The translations under genes and the position numbers were made by a program. From MH13 sp040219355 (GTDB lineage: Bacteria > Pseudomonadota > Alphaproteobacteria > Rhizobiales > MH13), in assembly GCA_040219355.1 (NCBI GenBank), contig JAVJSN010000017.1:124001-188000 (forward strand): a stretch of DNA of 64,000 nucleotides, read 5' to 3'. Each line of letters starts with the position of its first letter. Position 1 is the first letter of the stretch. Below are positions 8,875-18,300 of the stretch, piece by piece. Under the pieces are notes generated by a model, which saw only the letters and a list, made by a program, of their open reading frames with translations, had not been told where the DNA came from and did no database searches.

Positions 8875-9897
8875 TTAAACCTGCTGGTTGGATTTATCCG
8901 ACTGCAAAAGGGCGTTGAGATCAGCACCGGCATAAAGATCAACGTTGCTCAGCCTGATCGCTTCAGCGGCCCGTCTGTCTGCATCATCAATTTGCCCGGC
9001 AGTGCGTAAAATGACCTGCCGGATTCGACCTGGGTGCCGCTCGATAGCCTCGCGGTAAACCACCGCATCATGCTGGCCAGAATCGCCGATCAGTATAAAG
9101 TCCAACGTGGGGTTGGCGGCCAAAATCGTATCAATCGCTTGGCCCTTGTGTGAGCCGTGGGAGTCAGTGATAAATTTGTTCTGCGAGAGTCCCATATCCC
9201 GCAGGAAAAGCGGGCCTCTTGGCACATCATGGGTGGTAAACACGCTGGTGAGGTAAGCGTGCAAATTCCAGGGCGACGAACTCACGTAAAACACCGGGTT
9301 TCTATCATTTTGAAGCTGTTTGAGTAGCCGGGCGGTATCCTGAAACACTTCACGGTCGCTCAGAAACGTGGTCGCGGTGGTCCACAAGTTCAGCGCCAAA
9401 TTGTGCGCTCCCGTCCTCATTACCGTATCATCAATATCGGATATGATGCCAAGACTTGTTTGGTTGGTGGGCACGATAACGTGCGCAGAGTTTTGGACAT
9501 CATAGTCGGGAAGGTCGATGACAATCTGGTGCTCGCCCGGCCGCATGGCTGGAACCACAAGGTGGAAATACCCTTCTTCGTCGCTATTGGTTTCCACTTC
9601 ACCAACGCGCACGCGCACATCAGCTAACTCTTTGGTCCAGAAATTACGAACCATGTTGCGGACCGCATTCCATCGTGACCGCTTGGTAAGTTGGGTGGAA
9701 TAGCGGTGCTGCGAAAGAATGCGACCGTGGACAACCGTCCCATCAGGCGTGCCATACCCGACATAGGCATCGATGGACGGCTCGCCATTCGTTTCGCGTG
9801 GACGCACGAAATCCCAAAGGTTTTCTATCTTAAGCGACAGGGTGTGCAGAAAACCCTTCAGCGTGTGGCGAGTGCCGGTGTTTTGTGATGTCGTCAT
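8875..9897 (-). CDS. App1-type phosphatase (DUF2183, putative phosphatidate phosphatase)
   Basis: 340 aa. The C-terminal half has the HAD-like motif SDIDDTVMRTG (about residues 155-165), the DxDxT-type catalytic site of the yeast App1 family, followed by FYVSSSPWNLH and FILIGDSGQHD, the second and fourth HAD motifs. The N-terminal half has an Ig-like or jelly-roll region (VRVGEVETNSDEEGYFHLVVP) typical of bacterial App1 proteins. No signal peptide is visible. By family it dephosphorylates phosphatidate or a related phospho-compound; the bacterial role is unclear. It is a single gene; the 241 nt upstream holds no recognisable element. Confidence 0.88.
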   Translation of the reverse strand: MTTSQNTGTRHTLKGFLHTLSLKIENLWDFVRPRETNGEPSIDAYVGYGTPDGTVVHGRILSQHRYSTQLTKRSRWNAVRNMVRNFWTKELADVRVRVGEVETNSDEEGYFHLVVPAMRPGEHQIVIDLPDYDVQNSAHVIVPTNQTSLGIISDIDDTVMRTGAHNLALNLWTTATTFLSDREVFQDTARLLKQLQNDRNPVFYVSSSPWNLHAYLTSVFTTHDVPRGPLFLRDMGLSQNKFITDSHGSHKGQAIDTILAANPTLDFILIGDSGQHDAVVYREAIERHPGRIRQVILRTAGQIDDADRRAAEAIRLSNVDLYAGADLNALLQSDKSNQQV

Positions 9898-10138
9898 GTT
9901 GGTGATCTCTTACCAATCGCTAGCGTGACCGTCGCCAAGCGCGTCGGCCCTGAAGGTGCTGGCGGCCGCATCGCGCAAGCTTCGCAAAATTGAACCGCAA
10001 ACGCTAACTCCCATCGGCTCCCTTGGTTCCAAAGGTTGCTTGCCGTACTGGAAAGCCCAATGCAACGAGCGATTGTAGGATCGCGGTCGCAGGCTATAGG
10101 GTGCCTGGCCTTACACGCTTCGCGATCGGGGGACGCAC
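9898..10138. other. Intergenic region between divergent App1-type and Kef-type genes
   Basis: This 241-nt divergent intergenic stretch must contain both promoters. I looked for palindromes, tandem sites and RNA elements (a glutathione- or potassium-linked site would be plausible for the antiporter) and found nothing convincing. Confidence 0.4.
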
Positions 10139-12163
10139 GTGACCGACCTGTTGCTTCTAACCTTCCTGTTCTTGATTGCAGGCGTTGTTGCCGTGCCCAT
10201 TGCCTCGCGGTTGGGGCTCGGCTCGGTTCTCGGCTATCTTATTGCCGGCATTGTCATTTCTCCGGTTTTGGCCTTTCTGCATGTGGATGTGATCGCCATC
10301 CAACACATCGCTGAGTTTGGCGTCGTGATGATGCTTTTCTTGGTTGGCTTGGAGCTTGAACCCAGACTGCTTTGGTCGATGCGCGCCCGGCTGTTGGGGC
10401 TTGGAGGCGGGCAGGTTGGACTGACGACACTGGCCGTGATGGCGGTGTGTATGGTGTTTGGCCAACCGTGGACGGTTTCGCTGGCCGTTGGCCTGGTTTT
10501 TGCGCTCTCTTCCACGGCCATTGTTTTGCAGACCCTCAATGAGAAGGGTTTGATGAAAAGCGACGGCGGCCAGTCGAGCTTCCAGGTGCTCCTTTTCCAG
10601 GACATCGCCGTCATCCCGATGCTGGCGCTGATCCCGCTTCTTGCGATGCCAGAGCTGATGGATATGGCGAGTGCCGTTGGAGAGCATGCCGCTGATGCCG
10701 CACATGGTGCTGAAACAGCGGCAGGCGAGGGCGACCACGGCTCCGGCATGAGCCTGGTGGCCGGTCTTCCAGGTTGGCAAGCAGCAATCGTGACACTGGC
10801 CGCCATCGGCTTCGTCATCTTGGGTGGCAATGTTCTGACCCGTCCGATTTTCCGGTTCATTGCGGTCGCGCAGCTCCGGGAGCTTTTCACCGCAACAGCG
10901 CTCATGATGGTGGTTGGCATCGCGCTGCTGATGTCACTGGTTGGTTTGTCTCCGGCGCTGGGGACCTTCTTGGCAGGCGTTGTGCTTGCCAACAGCGAGT
11001 ATCGTCACGAGCTGGAATCCGACATCGAACCTTTCAAGGGGCTGTTGCTCGGTCTGTTCTTCATGACCGTGGGCGCAGGCGTCAATTTTGCCCTGTTGTT
11101 CGACAATCTTGGCGTCACCATAGGGCTGACGCTCGGCTTGATGGCATTGAAGATCACTGTCCTTTTCGTGCTGGCCATCATCTTCAAGATTAGAGGCGCT
11201 GACCGATGGCTGTTCGCGCTTGGACTGGCGCAGGCGGGCGAGTTTGGTTTTGTGCTTTTGTCCTTCACAGTTGCCAACGCGGTGATCCCAACAGGCCTTG
11301 CCGACCAACTGCTGCTTGTTGTGGCGTTGTCCATGTTGCTTACGCCTGCGCTCTTCATTGCCTACGACAAGCTGATTGCCCGGCGCTACGACGAAGCCCA
11401 GGCCCGTGAGCAGGACGAGATTGACGAGGCGAGCCAAGTCATCATCGCTGGGCGTGGCCGCGTTGGCGGTATTGTTGACCGGATGCTGTCGGCTGCTGGG
11501 TACAAGCCGACCGTTATCGACTTCTCGTCCAAGCAAATCGACAACATGAAGAAGTTTGGTGTTCGCACCTATTTCGGTGATGCGACCCGGCCTGATCTCC
11601 TGGCGGCAGCCGGCATCGCTGAGGCCAAACTGCTAGTGGTTGCCATTGATGACAAAGAGCAGATTACCGAGCTTGTGCGTTATGCACTGCAGAACTATCC
11701 CAATCTGCACGTTCAGGCGCGGGCCATCGACCGCGATCATGTCTACCATCTCTATGCGGCTGGTTGCCGCGACATCATCCGCGAGACTTATGACAGCTCC
11801 TTGCGCATGGGGCGGTCGGCGTTTGAAGCGCTTGGTCTGTCACGCGAACAGGCCGATGCCATGACTGAGGCGTTCCAGGAATTTGATCGCGAAGCGATGA
11901 TCAGCGTTGCCGACGTTTATGACCTCACCATTCCACCGACGGAGAATGAGGCCTATCTCGCGCGCATCCGCGAGGTGCTAGGCCCAAAACAAGACGAGCT
12001 TGGCACCAAGATGAAGGCCATAGCGGCGTCTGGCATCTCTCATACTTCATCCAGCACATCGTCAACAACGTCGGCTAAAAAGACGAAGGCCAAATCAACG
12101 GTCAAAACAGCGGCCAAGAAAAAGGCAAAGACTGCGGCCAGCCCGAAGCCCGCCGAAAGCTAA
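10139..12163 (+). CDS. Kef-type monovalent cation:proton antiporter (CPA2) with RCK domain
   Basis: 674 aa. The first about 420 residues are a CPA2 membrane domain with 12-13 hydrophobic segments; FLVGLELEP and SFQVLLFQDIAVIP are the signature helices. A His/Asp/Ala-rich loop (about residues 183-208) interrupts the membrane part. A cytosolic TrkA-N (RCK) domain follows (VIIAGRGRVGGIVDRML, about 431-447; YFGDATRPDLL), which binds NAD(H) or a nucleotide and gates transport. The last about 45 residues are Lys/Ala/Thr-rich and probably disordered. It likely exports K+ (or Na+) in exchange for H+ under electrophile or pH stress. The start is GTG with GGGGGAC upstream. It is a single gene convergent with gcdH (7-nt gap). 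Confidence 0.92.
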   Translation: MTDLLLLTFLFLIAGVVAVPIASRLGLGSVLGYLIAGIVISPVLAFLHVDVIAIQHIAEFGVVMMLFLVGLELEPRLLWSMRARLLGLGGGQVGLTTLAVMAVCMVFGQPWTVSLAVGLVFALSSTAIVLQTLNEKGLMKSDGGQSSFQVLLFQDIAVIPMLALIPLLAMPELMDMASAVGEHAADAAHGAETAAGEGDHGSGMSLVAGLPGWQAAIVTLAAIGFVILGGNVLTRPIFRFIAVAQLRELFTATALMMVVGIALLMSLVGLSPALGTFLAGVVLANSEYRHELESDIEPFKGLLLGLFFMTVGAGVNFALLFDNLGVTIGLTLGLMALKITVLFVLAIIFKIRGADRWLFALGLAQAGEFGFVLLSFTVANAVIPTGLADQLLLVVALSMLLTPALFIAYDKLIARRYDEAQAREQDEIDEASQVIIAGRGRVGGIVDRMLSAAGYKPTVIDFSSKQIDNMKKFGVRTYFGDATRPDLLAAAGIAEAKLLVVAIDDKEQITELVRYALQNYPNLHVQARAIDRDHVYHLYAAGCRDIIRETYDSSLRMGRSAFEALGLSREQADAMTEAFQEFDREAMISVADVYDLTIPPTENEAYLARIREVLGPKQDELGTKMKAIAASGISHTSSSTSSTTSAKKTKAKSTVKTAAKKKAKTAASPKPAES

Positions 12164-12170
12164 GCGGTCT

Positions 12171-13385
12171 TTAGAAAAACGCCTGCAAACCCGTCTGCGC
12201 CCGACCGAGGATCAGCGCATGAATATCATGCGTTCCCTCGTAGGTGTTCACGGTCTCCAGGTTCTGTGCATGCCGTATCACATGGTACTCGGCCATGATG
12301 CCGTTACCGCCATGCATGTCACGGGCATGACGGGCGATGTCGAGTGCCTTGCCGCAATTGTTCCGCTTCATCATGGAGATAATTTCCGGTGCCGCGATGC
12401 CTTCATCAAGCATCCGTCCGGCGCGCAGTGCGCCTTGCAGACCAAGTGAAATCTCGGTTTGCATATCGACGAGCTTCTTCTGGAAAAGTTGGGTCTGGGC
12501 GATGGGTTTGCCGAACTGCACCCGTTCTAGTCCATAAGATCGCGCGCGGTGCCAGCAATCCTCTGCGGCACCCATCACGCCCCATGCGATCCCGTAACGT
12601 GCGCGGTTAAGGCAGCCAAAGGGACCTTTTAAGCCTTCAACGCCAGGCAATAGCGCGTCTTCGCTCACTTCCACCTCGTCCATAACGATCTCGCCGGTGA
12701 CCGACGCGCGTAGGGACAGTTTGCCCTTGGTGGTTGGAGCAGACAGGCCCTTCGTTCCCTTCTCAAGAACAAAGCCACGGATCTTGCCATCATGAGCAAC
12801 TGATTTGGCCCAGACCACAAACACGTCGGCGATGGGGCTGTTGGAAATCCACATTTTTGCGCCCGATAGGCTGTACCCGCCATCGATCTTCTTGGCGGTG
12901 GTCTTCATGCCTGATGGGTCAGAGCCGGCGTCCGGTTCAGTGAGGCCGAAGCAGCCGATCAGCTCGCCAGTTGCGAGCTTTGGAAGGTACTTTTCTTTCT
13001 GCGCATCTGAGCCATAAGCATTGATCGGATACATCACGAGCGAGGACTGCACGCTCATCATCGAGCGGTAGCCTGAATCCACGCGCTCCACTTCGCGGGC
13101 CACCAAACCATAGCTGACATAGCCCGCGCCAAGCCCGCCATAGGCTTCCGGGATCGTCACGCCCAACAGACCCATCGCACCCATTTCAGCGAAAATTTCC
13201 GGCGTTACCTCTTCGTTGAGGTAAGCATGCTCAACACGCGGCAGCAGCTTGTCGCTGGCATAAGCGCGCGCGCTTTCCACGATCAGCCGCTCGTCTTCCT
13301 GCAGCTGTTCAGACAGATGGAAGGGATCGGCCCAGTCAAACGGGGCAAGCGATGGGCCGTGCCCGCTGGTGGTTCCGTCAAGCAT
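12171..13385 (-). CDS. gcdH: Glutaryl-CoA dehydrogenase
   Basis: FAD enzyme oxidising and decarboxylating glutaryl-CoA to crotonyl-CoA. About 404 aa, normal length. Family hallmarks: FDWADPFHLSEQLQEDER at the N-terminus, MMSVQSSLVMYPI, CFGLTEPDAGSDP and SGAKMWISNSPIADVFVVWAK in the FAD/acyl-CoA lobe, and NTYEGTHDIHALILGRAQTG at the C-terminus with the catalytic Glu. Two ATGs (13391 and 13385) are possible; GGAGA spacing favours 13385. Its 5' end overlaps the FAD oxidoreductase gene, so it is the last gene of the hyu/lyase operon. Another acyl-CoA dehydrogenase specificity cannot be excluded, but the match to GCDH features is strong. Confidence 0.92.
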   Translation of the reverse strand: MLDGTTSGHGPSLAPFDWADPFHLSEQLQEDERLIVESARAYASDKLLPRVEHAYLNEEVTPEIFAEMGAMGLLGVTIPEAYGGLGAGYVSYGLVAREVERVDSGYRSMMSVQSSLVMYPINAYGSDAQKEKYLPKLATGELIGCFGLTEPDAGSDPSGMKTTAKKIDGGYSLSGAKMWISNSPIADVFVVWAKSVAHDGKIRGFVLEKGTKGLSAPTTKGKLSLRASVTGEIVMDEVEVSEDALLPGVEGLKGPFGCLNRARYGIAWGVMGAAEDCWHRARSYGLERVQFGKPIAQTQLFQKKLVDMQTEISLGLQGALRAGRMLDEGIAAPEIISMMKRNNCGKALDIARHARDMHGGNGIMAEYHVIRHAQNLETVNTYEGTHDIHALILGRAQTGLQAFF

Positions 13386-14763
13386 GAGCATGCTCTCCTA
13401 TAGTGAGTTTGAAATGACCGGCGCGATGGCCAAGCACGGCTGCGCTCAAAAGCCCATTGCCGGAAAGATACCCGCTATCGGCAGAGCCCGACACCCCGCC
13501 AGCAGCACCGCCAGTCGCAAAGAGATTGGGCAGTGGCCTGCCATCCTTGCGCAGAACACGGCTGTTGCCATCCACTTTCAGTCCACCTTGGGTGTGGAAC
13601 AGAGCGCCGGTGACTTTCACCGCGCAGTAGGGCGGCGCAAGGGCGAGTGAAGGGTCGAAGGTTCTGCCAAAGGTATCAATGCCCGATGCGCTGTCAAAGC
13701 TTGCCTGAAGCGTTTCAGAATCCAAGTTCAGCGTCTCCGCCAGAGCTTCAACGGTGTCTGCCTTCTTCACAGCGCCCTGGGCTTCGGCGTCCTGAAAGTC
13801 TTTGAACTGGCGGGCGATGGCAGCGATGCGTGCATCAAAAATCGCATAGGCAACACCGCCAGGCTGTTCCAGCACATGGCGCGCCGCTTCCGAATAGCCT
13901 TGGCTCTCGTTCCAGAAGCGCGCACCGTTGGCGTTCACCTGGAAACCGCCTTGGGTGATCACCGCCCAAGTGATCAATATGCCGTGTGGGTGCGCCACAT
14001 TACCATGGCCTTGATAGCTACCAAGGTCAGCCATCTGCGCACCGAGCGCTTGGCCCCACCGGATAGCATCGCCCTGATTGCCCTCGTGGCCGAAATAAAG
14101 CGCGTCAGCGATGGCCGGTGTGAGATCACGCACCATCTCGGTGTTTCCGCCAAAGCCATTGCAGGCCAAAATCAGCCGCTCGCAAGCGATATGCTCTTCG
14201 CTACCATCGGGCAGGGTGGCCCGCACGCCGGTGACCGTTTCGGCCTTGGCATAGAGCGTGCGCACAGTGCGCTCGGCTGCGATCAAGATGTCGTTGGCTT
14301 CACAGGCCTCGCGCAGCGCGTTGATGAGCGCATCGCCCGACCGCGATGGCAGTCCATGCATCCGACGGTGGGAATGGCCGGGATAGTCGAAATCATCGAC
14401 AAGCGTGAACGGCAGACTATGAGTGTCGGTGAGCCAAGCGATTACCTCGGCAGACCCTTCGGTGAGCGTTTTCACCAGCTCTGGGTCAGGCTCGCCATCA
14501 GCCTTTTTCGTAATATCGACGGCAAAGGCCTCTGGCGTATCGGTGATCCCAACAGCTTTTTGCTGCGCGGTACCCGCTGCGGGGATCAGTCCGGCGCTTA
14601 ACGCCGTTGACCCAGATGGCACGGCGTCACGTTCCAACACCAGCACATCTTGGCCCGTCTCATGCGCTGCAAGTGCTGCAACCAGCCCGGCACAGCCAGC
14701 GCCAATGATCAGCGTTTCGACCTGAAGATCGGCCTCACCGGAAGGTGTCGGCAGAACGCTCAT
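13378..14763 (-). CDS. FAD-dependent oxidoreductase, fumarate reductase/succinate dehydrogenase flavoprotein-like
   Basis: 461 aa soluble flavoprotein. The N-terminus has the dinucleotide-binding GAGCAGLVAA (about 22-31) and LVLERD Glu, followed by GSTALSAGLIPAAGT, as in FAD-binding_2 enzymes (flavocytochrome c, 3-ketosteroid dehydrogenase, tricarballylate dehydrogenase). The C-terminus has GLKVDGNSRVL, NLFATGGAAGGVSG and GYLSGNGLLSA, the usual FAD-binding end. No Tat or heme motifs are present, so electrons probably go to a soluble acceptor. ATGA overlap with the upstream lyase gene and 8-14 nt overlap with gcdH place it in the same operon. Likely substrate: an unsaturated or saturated dicarboxylate of the pathway (inference). 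Confidence 0.82.
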   Translation of the reverse strand: MSVLPTPSGEADLQVETLIIGAGCAGLVAALAAHETGQDVLVLERDAVPSGSTALSAGLIPAAGTAQQKAVGITDTPEAFAVDITKKADGEPDPELVKTLTEGSAEVIAWLTDTHSLPFTLVDDFDYPGHSHRRMHGLPSRSGDALINALREACEANDILIAAERTVRTLYAKAETVTGVRATLPDGSEEHIACERLILACNGFGGNTEMVRDLTPAIADALYFGHEGNQGDAIRWGQALGAQMADLGSYQGHGNVAHPHGILITWAVITQGGFQVNANGARFWNESQGYSEAARHVLEQPGGVAYAIFDARIAAIARQFKDFQDAEAQGAVKKADTVEALAETLNLDSETLQASFDSASGIDTFGRTFDPSLALAPPYCAVKVTGALFHTQGGLKVDGNSRVLRKDGRPLPNLFATGGAAGGVSGSADSGYLSGNGLLSAAVLGHRAGHFKLTIGEHAHA

Positions 14764-15626
14764 CCCTCGCTCTCATCGTAACGCTTGCCTGTGGCCAGCA
14801 TCGCTTCAGTGCCAAGGCGCTCATTAAGGGCGGAGAAATCAAACATGCGATCTTTGAACGGGGTGTTGGTGCCGTGCACATTGAGCGATGCGTAATAGTC
14901 CTCGGCGGTTCGCGCGATCGCCCGCACGATCCCTCCGGGAAAGATGACCAGTGAGAACCCGATGGCTTCTAGATCAGCGGCGGTGCTCATAGGCGTTGCG
15001 CCGCCCTCCACCATATTGGCCATCAGCGGAGCGCGACCTTTGAAACGCGTCACTATGCCCGTCAGCTGTTCCATGCTCTGCGGCGCTTCGATGAAAAGGG
15101 CATCGGCGCCTGCGTCGACATAATGGTCTGCGCGCTCGAGCGCGGCGTCAAAACCCTCCACAGCAATGGCATCGGTGCGGGCAATGATCAGCGTCTCTTC
15201 CGATGCGCGAGCATCGGCCATGGCTTTGATCTTGCCAGTCATCTCCACCGTCGAGATCAGCGACTTATCCGCTAAATGGCCGCAGCGCTTGGGATAGGCC
15301 TGATCTTCAAGCTGCAAGGCGCTGGCGCCAGCACGCTCGTACAGCCGCATGGTACGTTGCGCGTTCAGCGCATTGCCGAACCCGGTGTCTGCATCAATGA
15401 TCACCGGTAGGTCCGTTCGGTCACGGATCAGCGCCATCGTGTCGGTCATCTCGCTGACCGATGTCAGGCCGATGTCTGGGCGACCGAGCCGCGTATAGGC
15501 GACTGCGGCCCCAGACAGATAAAGCACTTCAAACCCGGCTGTCTCGGCCAGCGAAGCCGTCAACGCATCATAGACGCCAGGTGCGACGAGGATTGTGTCT
15601 GTAGCCAAGCGTTCGCGTAGAGTCAT
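14760..15626 (-). CDS. Isocitrate lyase/PEP mutase family C-C lyase (methylisocitrate or dimethylmalate lyase-like)
   Basis: 288 aa from the ATG at 15626, chosen because it overlaps the preceding stop as ATGA; a longer ORF start at 15665 lies inside that gene. TIM-barrel features: VYDALTASLAETAGF, LSGAAVAYTRLGRPD, VIIDADTGFGN (Mg2+-binding Asp residues), and QLEDQAYPKRCGH containing the lyase K-R-C-G-H loop with the catalytic Cys. That Cys points to lyase rather than PEP mutase chemistry. Members cleave 2-methylisocitrate, 2,3-dimethylmalate or oxaloacetate. With the LeuCD-like hydratase across the divergent promoter, cleavage of a substituted malate to pyruvate plus a short acid is the best guess. 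Confidence 0.85.
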   Translation of the reverse strand: MTLRERLATDTILVAPGVYDALTASLAETAGFEVLYLSGAAVAYTRLGRPDIGLTSVSEMTDTMALIRDRTDLPVIIDADTGFGNALNAQRTMRLYERAGASALQLEDQAYPKRCGHLADKSLISTVEMTGKIKAMADARASEETLIIARTDAIAVEGFDAALERADHYVDAGADALFIEAPQSMEQLTGIVTRFKGRAPLMANMVEGGATPMSTAADLEAIGFSLVIFPGGIVRAIARTAEDYYASLNVHGTNTPFKDRMFDFSALNERLGTEAMLATGKRYDESEG

Positions 15627-16246
15627 GAAGCTGCCTTCTGAACCACGTCGATGGCCTCTGCGCACGACATGACCTGCGTCACCGTGCCAAGCGAGATGAG
15701 GGTCGCGTCATGAACCTCTTGCTTAAAAGCCGCGCACCCGTCTGACAGCAAAATGGTGTCCACGTTGCGAAGGTGTGCATCGCGCACCGTCGAGGCGACA
15801 CCACCATTGGTGACAATCCCGCCAATAATCAGCGTCTCGATGCCGACCGCACGCATGATGTATTCCAGGCGCGTCTGGTAAAACGCCGAGTAAGCAACCT
15901 TTTCGACCACATAGTCAGCGGGAGCCAGCGTCTCAACCAGGGTGTGACCGAAGCTGCCCGGTGCGAAATCACCTTTTGTAAGGAAAGGGCGCAGCTTCTT
16001 CAGATGAGGTGCGATCAATGGTTCGCCATCGGGGCCGGGCACCAAGGTGAATTGCGCCGATACGTAATGCCCGCCCGCTGCGCGCACCGCGTCCACGACC
16101 GGCTTCACGCGGGCGGGCAGAGCCGCGATGGCAGGCGCCGACTGTCCTGCACGCCCATAGGCGCCCTCTGGGTGCAGGAAATCATTCTGCAGATCAATGG
16201 TTAGAACCGCTGTCTTGGCTGGATTGAAATCCAATAGGTCGCTCAT
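15623..16246 (-). CDS. Isochorismatase-fold hydrolase lacking the usual catalytic cysteine
   Basis: 207 aa, typical length for isochorismatase-like amidohydrolases. Asp18 (VLTIDLQNDF) and Lys116 (VVEKVAYSAF) of the catalytic triad are present, but the position normally occupied by Cys (TNxCVxST) reads TNGGVAST, giving Gly149. Cys-less members such as PhzD/EntB-type isochorismatases do non-thiol chemistry, so this is probably not a classical carbamoyl-amidase. Members next to HyuAB in creatinine pathways hydrolyse N-carbamoyl compounds through the Cys. ATGA overlap on the lyase side; on the upstream side the start overlaps the hyuA stop by 4 nt. Confidence 0.85.
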   Translation of the reverse strand: MSDLLDFNPAKTAVLTIDLQNDFLHPEGAYGRAGQSAPAIAALPARVKPVVDAVRAAGGHYVSAQFTLVPGPDGEPLIAPHLKKLRPFLTKGDFAPGSFGHTLVETLAPADYVVEKVAYSAFYQTRLEYIMRAVGIETLIIGGIVTNGGVASTVRDAHLRNVDTILLSDGCAAFKQEVHDATLISLGTVTQVMSCAEAIDVVQKAAS

Positions 16247-18300
16247 GATGCTGCCTGCCGTTCAATAATAAAATTGCCGAAGCTATCCACCCGACCGCTG
16301 AACCCAGGTTCCACCAAGATCGTCGTGTCGGGCTGGGTCAAAATCGCCGGCCCGTCAATCTTGATGCCCACGGGCAACGCCAGCCGGTCGTAAAGCGCGG
16401 TTTCATGCCAGATCCCGTTGATGCGCACGCTGCGTAACCCATAAGACGTCGAGGTTGCGTTGGCTTCATCCGGCGCCAACGAGGAAAGGTCGAACTTTGG
16501 TCGCCTGCCGATGGTGCTGGTACGCAAGTTCAAAATGCGTTGTACGCCGCCCTCCAATAGGCGGCTGAATGCAGCGCGATAAGCGCTTTCAAACGCATCT
16601 CTGATTGCATCGCTGGTCGGAGCAATCACTTGCGAGCCTGTCATCTCGACGGTGATTGGCACCGCCACCGTGTGGGTCTGTCCGGCATAGGCCATGTCCA
16701 GTTCCACCTGCACATCACGTGCACCGAACTGCACGCCGGAGGCATCAAGCAAAGCCATGCCTTCATCGACATGGGCTTGAATCATCGTGCCCAATCCAGC
16801 CTGATCAAGCGCCGCCAGCGTCGTGTTGATCGTCTGCACAAAATCCTGGCGCATATCGGCGATCACGCAGCCGAGCGCCGATGTCACGCCTGGAAAACGA
16901 GGGACCAGCGCGCGCGCAAGCTCGCACTCATCCACCAATGCGCAGGCGTGCAACGCCCCGCCACCGCCAAAGGGCATGAAAGAAAAGGTTTGCGGGTCGT
17001 GTCCGCGCTCGATGCTGACGAGACGGATGGCGCCAGCCATGCGTGCGTTGGCCACTTTCAAAATGGCTTCGGCGGCGTTGTCGGTTTCCAGGCCAAGAGG
17101 CCTGCCGACATGGGTGTCGATGGCCGTTCGTGCCGCCTCCACGTCTAACCTATCAAGGCCACCTCCAATGGGTTTCTCAGCATCGATCCGGCCAAGCACG
17201 ATGTTGGCGTCTGTCACAGTGGGTCGGTCATTGCCGCGGCCATAGGCGACCGGGCCGGGGTTGGAGCCCGCACTTTCTGGCCCGATGTTGAGCAGCCCGC
17301 CCTTGTCCACCCAGGCGATGGAGCCACCACCTGCACCGATGGTGGTGATCTCAATCATCGGCGTGCGCACAACCATGCCGAAATCGATGCTGGTTTGAGC
17401 CGCTAACGCTGACTGACCATCCGCGATCAGTGAGACATCAAAGCTGGTGCCGCCGACATCGCCGGTGATGATGTTCTCATAGCCTGCGCTGGTGGCGATA
17501 TAGCCTGCCGCGATCACGCCCGCTGCCGGACCAGAAAGGGCGGTGCGCACGGGAAGGCGGCAGGCAGTTTCCACGGCCATCACACCACCGTTGGACTGCA
17601 CCAACAAAAACTCACCGCCAAAGCCGCCGTCGCGCAAACCCGATTCCAACCGTCCCAAATATCCAGCCACTTCCGGTTGGAGATAGGCGTTAAGAACAGT
17701 GGTGGAGGTTCGCTCGAACTCGCGAATTTCCGGCAGAATTTCGCTTGAGACGGACACGTGTGGATTTGGCCAAACGGCGCGTAGCGCAGCCGCCGCAGCC
17801 TGTTCGTTGGCGGGGTTGGCGTAGGCGTTGATGAAGACTAGCGCGACGGCTTGGCAGCCCGTGGCAAGCAGGTCGCGCGCAGCCGATTCCACAGCCGCGA
17901 TGTTCACCGGCGTCTCAATGCTGCCGTCTGCAAGCGTGCGTTCGGGCACTTCCAAGCGCCGGTCACGCGGCACCACGGGTTCAAAATCTCCGCGCAAGCC
18001 CCAGGTTGCACGCCTGTCGCGGCGACGCATTTCCAGCGTGTCGCGGAAGCCTTGGGTGGTTATGAGGCCAATCTTTGCACCCTTACGCTCCAGCAACGCA
18101 TTGGTGCCAGCGGTCGTGCCATGAACCACCGTGCGCATGGCAGAAAGATCATCGCCGGCGCTCTTCACACCGACAAGAAAACCGCCGGATTGATCAGGGC
18201 GCGTGGTCGGGACCTTGGCAACGTTGGCTTTACCGGTCGCCTCATCGAGAATGAAAATGTCGGTGAACGTTCCGCCGACATCGACGCCTATAATGCTCAT
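16243..18300 (-). CDS. hyuA: Hydantoinase/oxoprolinase subunit A (HyuA-like)
   Basis: 685 aa, full length for HyuA. The N-terminal ASKHA-type ATP site is seen in GVDVGGTFTD (residues 4-13) and VVHGTTAGTNALLERKGA; GDVGGTSFDVSLI is the phosphate-2 motif, and ERGHDPQTFSFMPFGGGG is the family signature. With HyuB it forms an ATP-dependent hydrolase or carboxylase acting on cyclic amides (hydantoins, 5-oxoproline, caprolactam) or on ketones. I use the ATG at 18300, which overlaps the hyuB stop as ATGA, not the longer start at 18318. The substrate is unknown. Confidence 0.93.
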   Translation of the reverse strand: MSIIGVDVGGTFTDIFILDEATGKANVAKVPTTRPDQSGGFLVGVKSAGDDLSAMRTVVHGTTAGTNALLERKGAKIGLITTQGFRDTLEMRRRDRRATWGLRGDFEPVVPRDRRLEVPERTLADGSIETPVNIAAVESAARDLLATGCQAVALVFINAYANPANEQAAAAALRAVWPNPHVSVSSEILPEIREFERTSTTVLNAYLQPEVAGYLGRLESGLRDGGFGGEFLLVQSNGGVMAVETACRLPVRTALSGPAAGVIAAGYIATSAGYENIITGDVGGTSFDVSLIADGQSALAAQTSIDFGMVVRTPMIEITTIGAGGGSIAWVDKGGLLNIGPESAGSNPGPVAYGRGNDRPTVTDANIVLGRIDAEKPIGGGLDRLDVEAARTAIDTHVGRPLGLETDNAAEAILKVANARMAGAIRLVSIERGHDPQTFSFMPFGGGGALHACALVDECELARALVPRFPGVTSALGCVIADMRQDFVQTINTTLAALDQAGLGTMIQAHVDEGMALLDASGVQFGARDVQVELDMAYAGQTHTVAVPITVEMTGSQVIAPTSDAIRDAFESAYRAAFSRLLEGGVQRILNLRTSTIGRRPKFDLSSLAPDEANATSTSYGLRSVRINGIWHETALYDRLALPVGIKIDGPAILTQPDTTILVEPGFSGRVDSFGNFIIERQAAS

